DNA from: Candidatus Bathyarchaeota archaeon
Lineage (GTDB): Archaea; Thermoproteota; Bathyarchaeia; 40CM-2-53-6
NCBI GenBank assembly: GCA_005888695.1
Contig: VBBH01000026.1
Location: 1 to 6,176, forward strand
Direction of reading: 5' to 3'
Length of the DNA: 6,176 bases
The number at the start of each line of letters is the position of its first letter. Positions within the stretch are counted from its first letter, which is position 1. The position numbers and the translations under genes were made by a program. The notes beneath the pieces were generated by a model. The model did not search any database and had not been told where the DNA came from. It saw nothing but the letters and a program-made list of their open reading frames with translations. Positions 3,698 through 6,176 of the stretch are shown in pieces.

Positions 3698-5611
3698 ATG
3701 AGGGTTCTGAGTCAACGGTCTCTTAGGGCACCGCTGGTTCTATTTCTGATTTCATCTGTCATAGTCGGGTCAGTTGCAGTTGCACGTTTCGCTGAAAGTG
3801 TCACTTCAGCGAGTCCTCTAGACCTTACAGGGGTCAACAATTTTGCTATTCTTGTTAATACCTACACCAACACCGGCCCGGGAACCGTTCTTAATGGAGA
3901 TCTTGGATATACTGTAGCACCTGCAAATCCTCCAATAGTCACTGGTACAACCTTCACATCTACTAGTCCCACTTATATTTCAGCAGAAGCAATTCAAGCC
4001 AAGCTCATCGCCTCCGCAAACGATCCAGCACAGTCTGGAGCTTGTACAACAACACTTACTGCGGCAACTGTCCTGGATAGTCTTCCCCAACCATTAACAC
4101 CTGGAGTCTATTGTATTGCAGGTGCTGTTTCTGTAAACACAGTAACCACTCTTAGCGGTGATGGAGGTTACATCTTCCGAATGGGCGGCGCACTCAATAC
4201 CGTAGCCGGCTCAATTGTAAAACTAGCCGGAAATGCAAAAGCCGACAATGTATTCTGGGTACCGATAGGTGCAACAACACTTGGAGCAAACAGTGTTTTC
4301 GCAGGAAATGTACTGAGTAATGCGGCTATTACAGTGGGCACAAAGGTAAGTATGGATGGAAGAATCTTGTCTAATGGAGCAGTTACCACAGGACCTTTTG
4401 ATACAATCACAGCTCCAAAAGGTATGACACCACCAGTTGACACCACACCACCCGTAATTACTTTGCTAGGTGCCAATCCTCAAATTATACAAGTTGGAGG
4501 TATCTATGTCGAGTTGGGTGCTACTGTAAGTGATCCGGACAATGTCGGATTAGTTGCGATAATAGATTCAAGCGCAGTTAATACAAGTGTAGTAGGTTCA
4601 TACTTAGTAACCTATGATGCAGTCGACCCTGCAGGAAATCATGCGACTCAAGTAACTAGAATTGTCAGCGTAGTAGCCATCGTATCAACGCCGTCTGCAG
4701 CTGTTATTACATTATCTGGTCAAGCATCGTGTCAAACATTAGGCGGAACTTGGACAAGTGCTAGTTCAACATGCACCGTGACTACGCTGACAATTAACTC
4801 TGGCAACACACTAGTTATCGCTTCTAATGTTACTCTTAGTAATACAGGTCTTGTCACGGACTTGGGCACCATCACCAACGGTGGACCAGTAACCAACTCT
4901 GGCACTATTACAATTGGTCCAACTGGCATTCTGACAACAACAAATACATTTAGCAACACTGGCACGATCACATCATCCGGTACTATAACCAATAACGGCC
5001 CGGTAACAAACGGCCTCACGGGTACAATTACAAGCAGCGGCCTTATCACAAACACACTCACTGGTACAATAACAAACCTGGGCACCATCACCAACAGCGG
5101 ACCTGTAACCAACGCTGGTACCATTACAAATAGCGGCACACTGACCAACGGTCCAACAGGTGTCATTACAGACAGCGGCACTATAACCAACAAAAACGCA
5201 GGTATAATCACCACCTCTGGTACCATCACCTTACCAACCTCCGGTATATTGACCAATCAGCTAGGAGGCACCGTTACCAGCAGTCTCAGCATCATCAACA
5301 GCGGCAGCATAACCAACTCTGGCGCCCTTGTAAGCAGCGGCCCTATTACCCTGAGTGCTACAGGTATCATCGTTAACACCGCAAGCGGTCTTATCACCAA
5401 TTCTGGTATCTTGACCACCTCTGGTACTATTACCAACAGCGGCCCCATTACCAACAGTGGCCCTATTACAAACAGCGGCAACATAACCAACTCTGCCGCA
5501 ATCACCAATAGCGCCGTGATCACCAATTCTGGTAGCATCAGCGACTCGTGTGGTGGCTCTATTAGCGGTGTGGTTGTAGGTAATCCAATAATAAATGCCT
5601 GCGTGCCATAA
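3698..5611 (+). CDS. Secreted ice-binding-like (DUF3494) adhesin with Ig-like domain and hexapeptide solenoid
   Basis: A 637-residue exported protein. Residues 1-35 are a signal peptide or anchor with a basic start and hydrophobic core (LVLFLISSVIVGSVAVA). Residues about 40-240 are a full DUF3494 ice-binding-like beta-solenoid: LTGVNNFAILV, PGVYCIAGAVSV, GGYIFRMGGALNT, NVFWVPIGATTLGANS and FAGNVLS are its usual landmarks. Residues about 250-327 (PPVITLLGANPQI to the GSYLVTYDAVDPAGN strand) are a DUF5011-type Ig-like module. A Cys pair (345, 359) opens a repeat region at 367-616 built from xITNSG units, closed by DSCGG and a final Cys at 635. The family includes real ice-binding proteins and many adhesins; cold function cannot be told from sequence. 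I start at ATG 3698 rather than 3614 because it follows the TATA-like box and begins the signal peptide. The gene looks richer in AT codons than its neighbours. Confidence 0.93.
   Translation: MRVLSQRSLRAPLVLFLISSVIVGSVAVARFAESVTSASPLDLTGVNNFAILVNTYTNTGPGTVLNGDLGYTVAPANPPIVTGTTFTSTSPTYISAEAIQAKLIASANDPAQSGACTTTLTAATVLDSLPQPLTPGVYCIAGAVSVNTVTTLSGDGGYIFRMGGALNTVAGSIVKLAGNAKADNVFWVPIGATTLGANSVFAGNVLSNAAITVGTKVSMDGRILSNGAVTTGPFDTITAPKGMTPPVDTTPPVITLLGANPQIIQVGGIYVELGATVSDPDNVGLVAIIDSSAVNTSVVGSYLVTYDAVDPAGNHATQVTRIVSVVAIVSTPSAAVITLSGQASCQTLGGTWTSASSTCTVTTLTINSGNTLVIASNVTLSNTGLVTDLGTITNGGPVTNSGTITIGPTGILTTTNTFSNTGTITSSGTITNNGPVTNGLTGTITSSGLITNTLTGTITNLGTITNSGPVTNAGTITNSGTLTNGPTGVITDSGTITNKNAGIITTSGTITLPTSGILTNQLGGTVTSSLSIINSGSITNSGALVSSGPITLSATGIIVNTASGLITNSGILTTSGTITNSGPITNSGPITNSGNITNSAAITNSAVITNSGSISDSCGGSISGVVVGNPIINACVP
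4796..5545 (+). repeat. Hexapeptide / 18-bp repeat array within the adhesin
   Basis: The encoded pattern is a six-residue unit, T/P-I-T-N-S-G, degenerate upstream and perfect in length for seven units at residues 577-618 (5426-5551). Three units would make one turn of a beta-solenoid. A longer DNA similarity recurs: 4862 onward (LGTITNGGPVTN) matches 5078 onward (LGTITNSGPVTN), an offset of 216 bp, exactly twelve 18-bp units. This shows growth by duplication of multi-unit blocks. Confidence 0.85.
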
Positions 5612-5741
5612 CACTTTACCTCGTAAAAAATCGCGCTGGAAAATTAGCGAGGTTCTCGCAGAAGCGAAGGACGTAGCAAAGGGCCGTTGGCGAGATTTCT
5701 CGGTCCTAGTGGCCCCAAATTCCCGTTCTCGCAGCGTGTGA
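5595..5741 (+). CDS. Possible 48-codon ORF overlapping the adhesin 3' end
   Basis: An ATG 17 bases before the adhesin stop opens a different frame of 48 codons. Its centre, KISEVLAEAKDVAKGRWRDF, looks like an amphipathic helix and more protein-like than the surrounding DNA. There is no good ribosome binding site and no recognised family. It may be a small overlapping gene, the remnant of a gene whose 5' end was lost, or chance. Confidence 0.22.
   Translation: MPACHNTLPRKKSRWKISEVLAEAKDVAKGRWRDFSVLVAPNSRSRSV
5618..5653 (+). terminator. Hairpin just after the adhesin gene
   Basis: ACCTCG (5618-5623) and CGAGGT (5648-5653) are perfect inverted arms, extended inward by TAA/TTA past a one-base bulge, starting seven bases after the stop codon. 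There is no following T tract. It may stabilise or end the adhesin mRNA, but archaeal terminators do not usually need such a stem. Confidence 0.35.
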
Positions 5742-6176
5742 AATGGTCAAGGAGATCATCCGAGCTTAGGGATCATCCGGAACAGAATCTGCCGAAAGGG
5801 GCGCTCGCACAACCCGCCACAACCTACCAAGATCCTTTCCTCTCCCGCTTGGGGTAGTTTCGGGACCACCTGCTCGACCGTGGAGCAAGCCGGGACTATC
5901 GCCCACGAGCAATACTTCACCCAGAACAGTGAATATACCTCGCTTTGAAACGGTTTACTGACCGTAAGCCAGACGACATCTTTGTCCGAGGCAGAAACGG
6001 CCTGAGCCTATCAATAGGCAGAATATACTCGCAGCCTTTCACGCTCGTTCAGGGCAGCCCTTTCAACTATGAGACCAGTCCATACAAGCCCTTACCAAAG
6101 TCTTCGTGGGCAAGACTAGAAACCAGCTCAAAAGTAGCTCCGCAATTCCCGAGCCTCCGGTAATTCGCGTCTAGAC
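5742..6176. other. Terminal stretch with no confident gene, perhaps decayed coding DNA
   Basis: No frame gives a recognised protein. The longest open frame, 5945-6163 on the plus strand, would need a TTG start without a ribosome binding site, and its Ser/Pro-rich product fits no pattern I know. Short protein-like pieces appear in different frames, for example EQAGTIAHEQYFTQNSEY on plus at about 5880-5935, each ended by a stop. That is what an old pseudogene would look like, but random reading would also give it. Small features: GATCATCCG repeated at 5754-5762 and 5771-5779, and a TGCTC/GAGCA hairpin at 5871-5887. Confidence 0.4.

Larger units (their letters stand above)
3621..3711. repeat. 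Promoter repeat, copy 2 (in the divergent region)
   Basis: This segment matches 753-842 and includes the adhesin promoter, its ATG and the first codons. It occupies most of the 120-bp region between the regulator and the adhesin. This copy sits before an intact gene and has the cleaner TATA-like box, so it is probably the parent copy. See copy 1 for the comparison. Confidence 0.9.

Noticed and set aside
3578..3715. N-terminal extension of the regulator to an ATG at 3715
   Set aside because: The added 46 residues translate the promoter repeat and would overlap the adhesin start; the winged-helix family begins close to the GTG at 3577.
4862..5551. Regular short repeats considered as a CRISPR array
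   Set aside because: The units are 18 bp, in frame, degenerate at third positions and without unique spacers; they encode a protein repeat.
4168..5614. Four long minus-strand ORFs opposite the adhesin, rich in Val, Pro and Ile
   Set aside because: They arise because the repeated TITNSG codons read on the reverse strand as stop-free repeats; no start signals and no independent pattern.
5945..6163. Plus-strand ORF of 72 codons from a TTG
   Set aside because: No ribosome site, no TATA-like box at a useful distance, no family resemblance; kept only as a note in the terminal region.

Overview
The window looks archaeal and most resembles a soil-type Nitrososphaeria (Thaumarchaeota) genome. The pointers are a regulator joining a winged helix to a MEDS sensor domain (a pairing frequent in that group), an AT-rich TATA-like box centred about 23 bases before an ATG with no Shine-Dalgarno (a leaderless archaeal promoter), two TTG starts, and secreted threonine- and asparagine-rich surface proteins. 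The lineage is inferred; no rRNA, tRNA or marker gene is present to fix it.

Layout. 1-214: a small charged helical protein, possibly the tail of a longer gene cut by the window edge. 335-752 (minus): a decayed glyoxalase/VOC (PhnB-like) gene with several stops and frameshifts. 753-842: first copy of a roughly 90-bp promoter repeat, abutting the point where VOC homology ends. 829-975: a 48-codon reading frame starting inside that repeat. 979-1485 and 1882-2340: two diverged paralogues of a small membrane-anchored four-cysteine protein, both with TTG starts. 1603-1803: a small soluble protein between them. 1813-1844: an inverted repeat around a TATA-like box. 2341-2680: no gene seen. 2681-3577 (minus): the winged-helix/MEDS regulator. 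3578-3697: divergent intergenic region holding most of the second promoter repeat. 3698-5611: a 637-residue secreted protein with an ice-binding-like (DUF3494) domain, an Ig-like domain and a long hexapeptide-repeat solenoid. 5612-6176: no confident gene.

How it may work together. The regulator and the ice-binding-like adhesin diverge from a 120-bp region carrying the near-palindrome ACTCCCCAAGGGGCGT under or near the promoter. An almost identical copy of this promoter and palindrome lies upstream of the first four-cysteine gene. The simplest reading is a cell-surface locus in which the regulator could control the adhesin and, through the duplicated promoter, the small membrane-anchored proteins. 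The duplication and palindrome are directly visible; the control circuit is inference.

The most unusual items are the duplicated promoter/operator module, the rearrangement scar it forms with the VOC pseudogene, the four-cysteine protein pair, and the solenoid with its 18-bp and 216-bp DNA periodicities.
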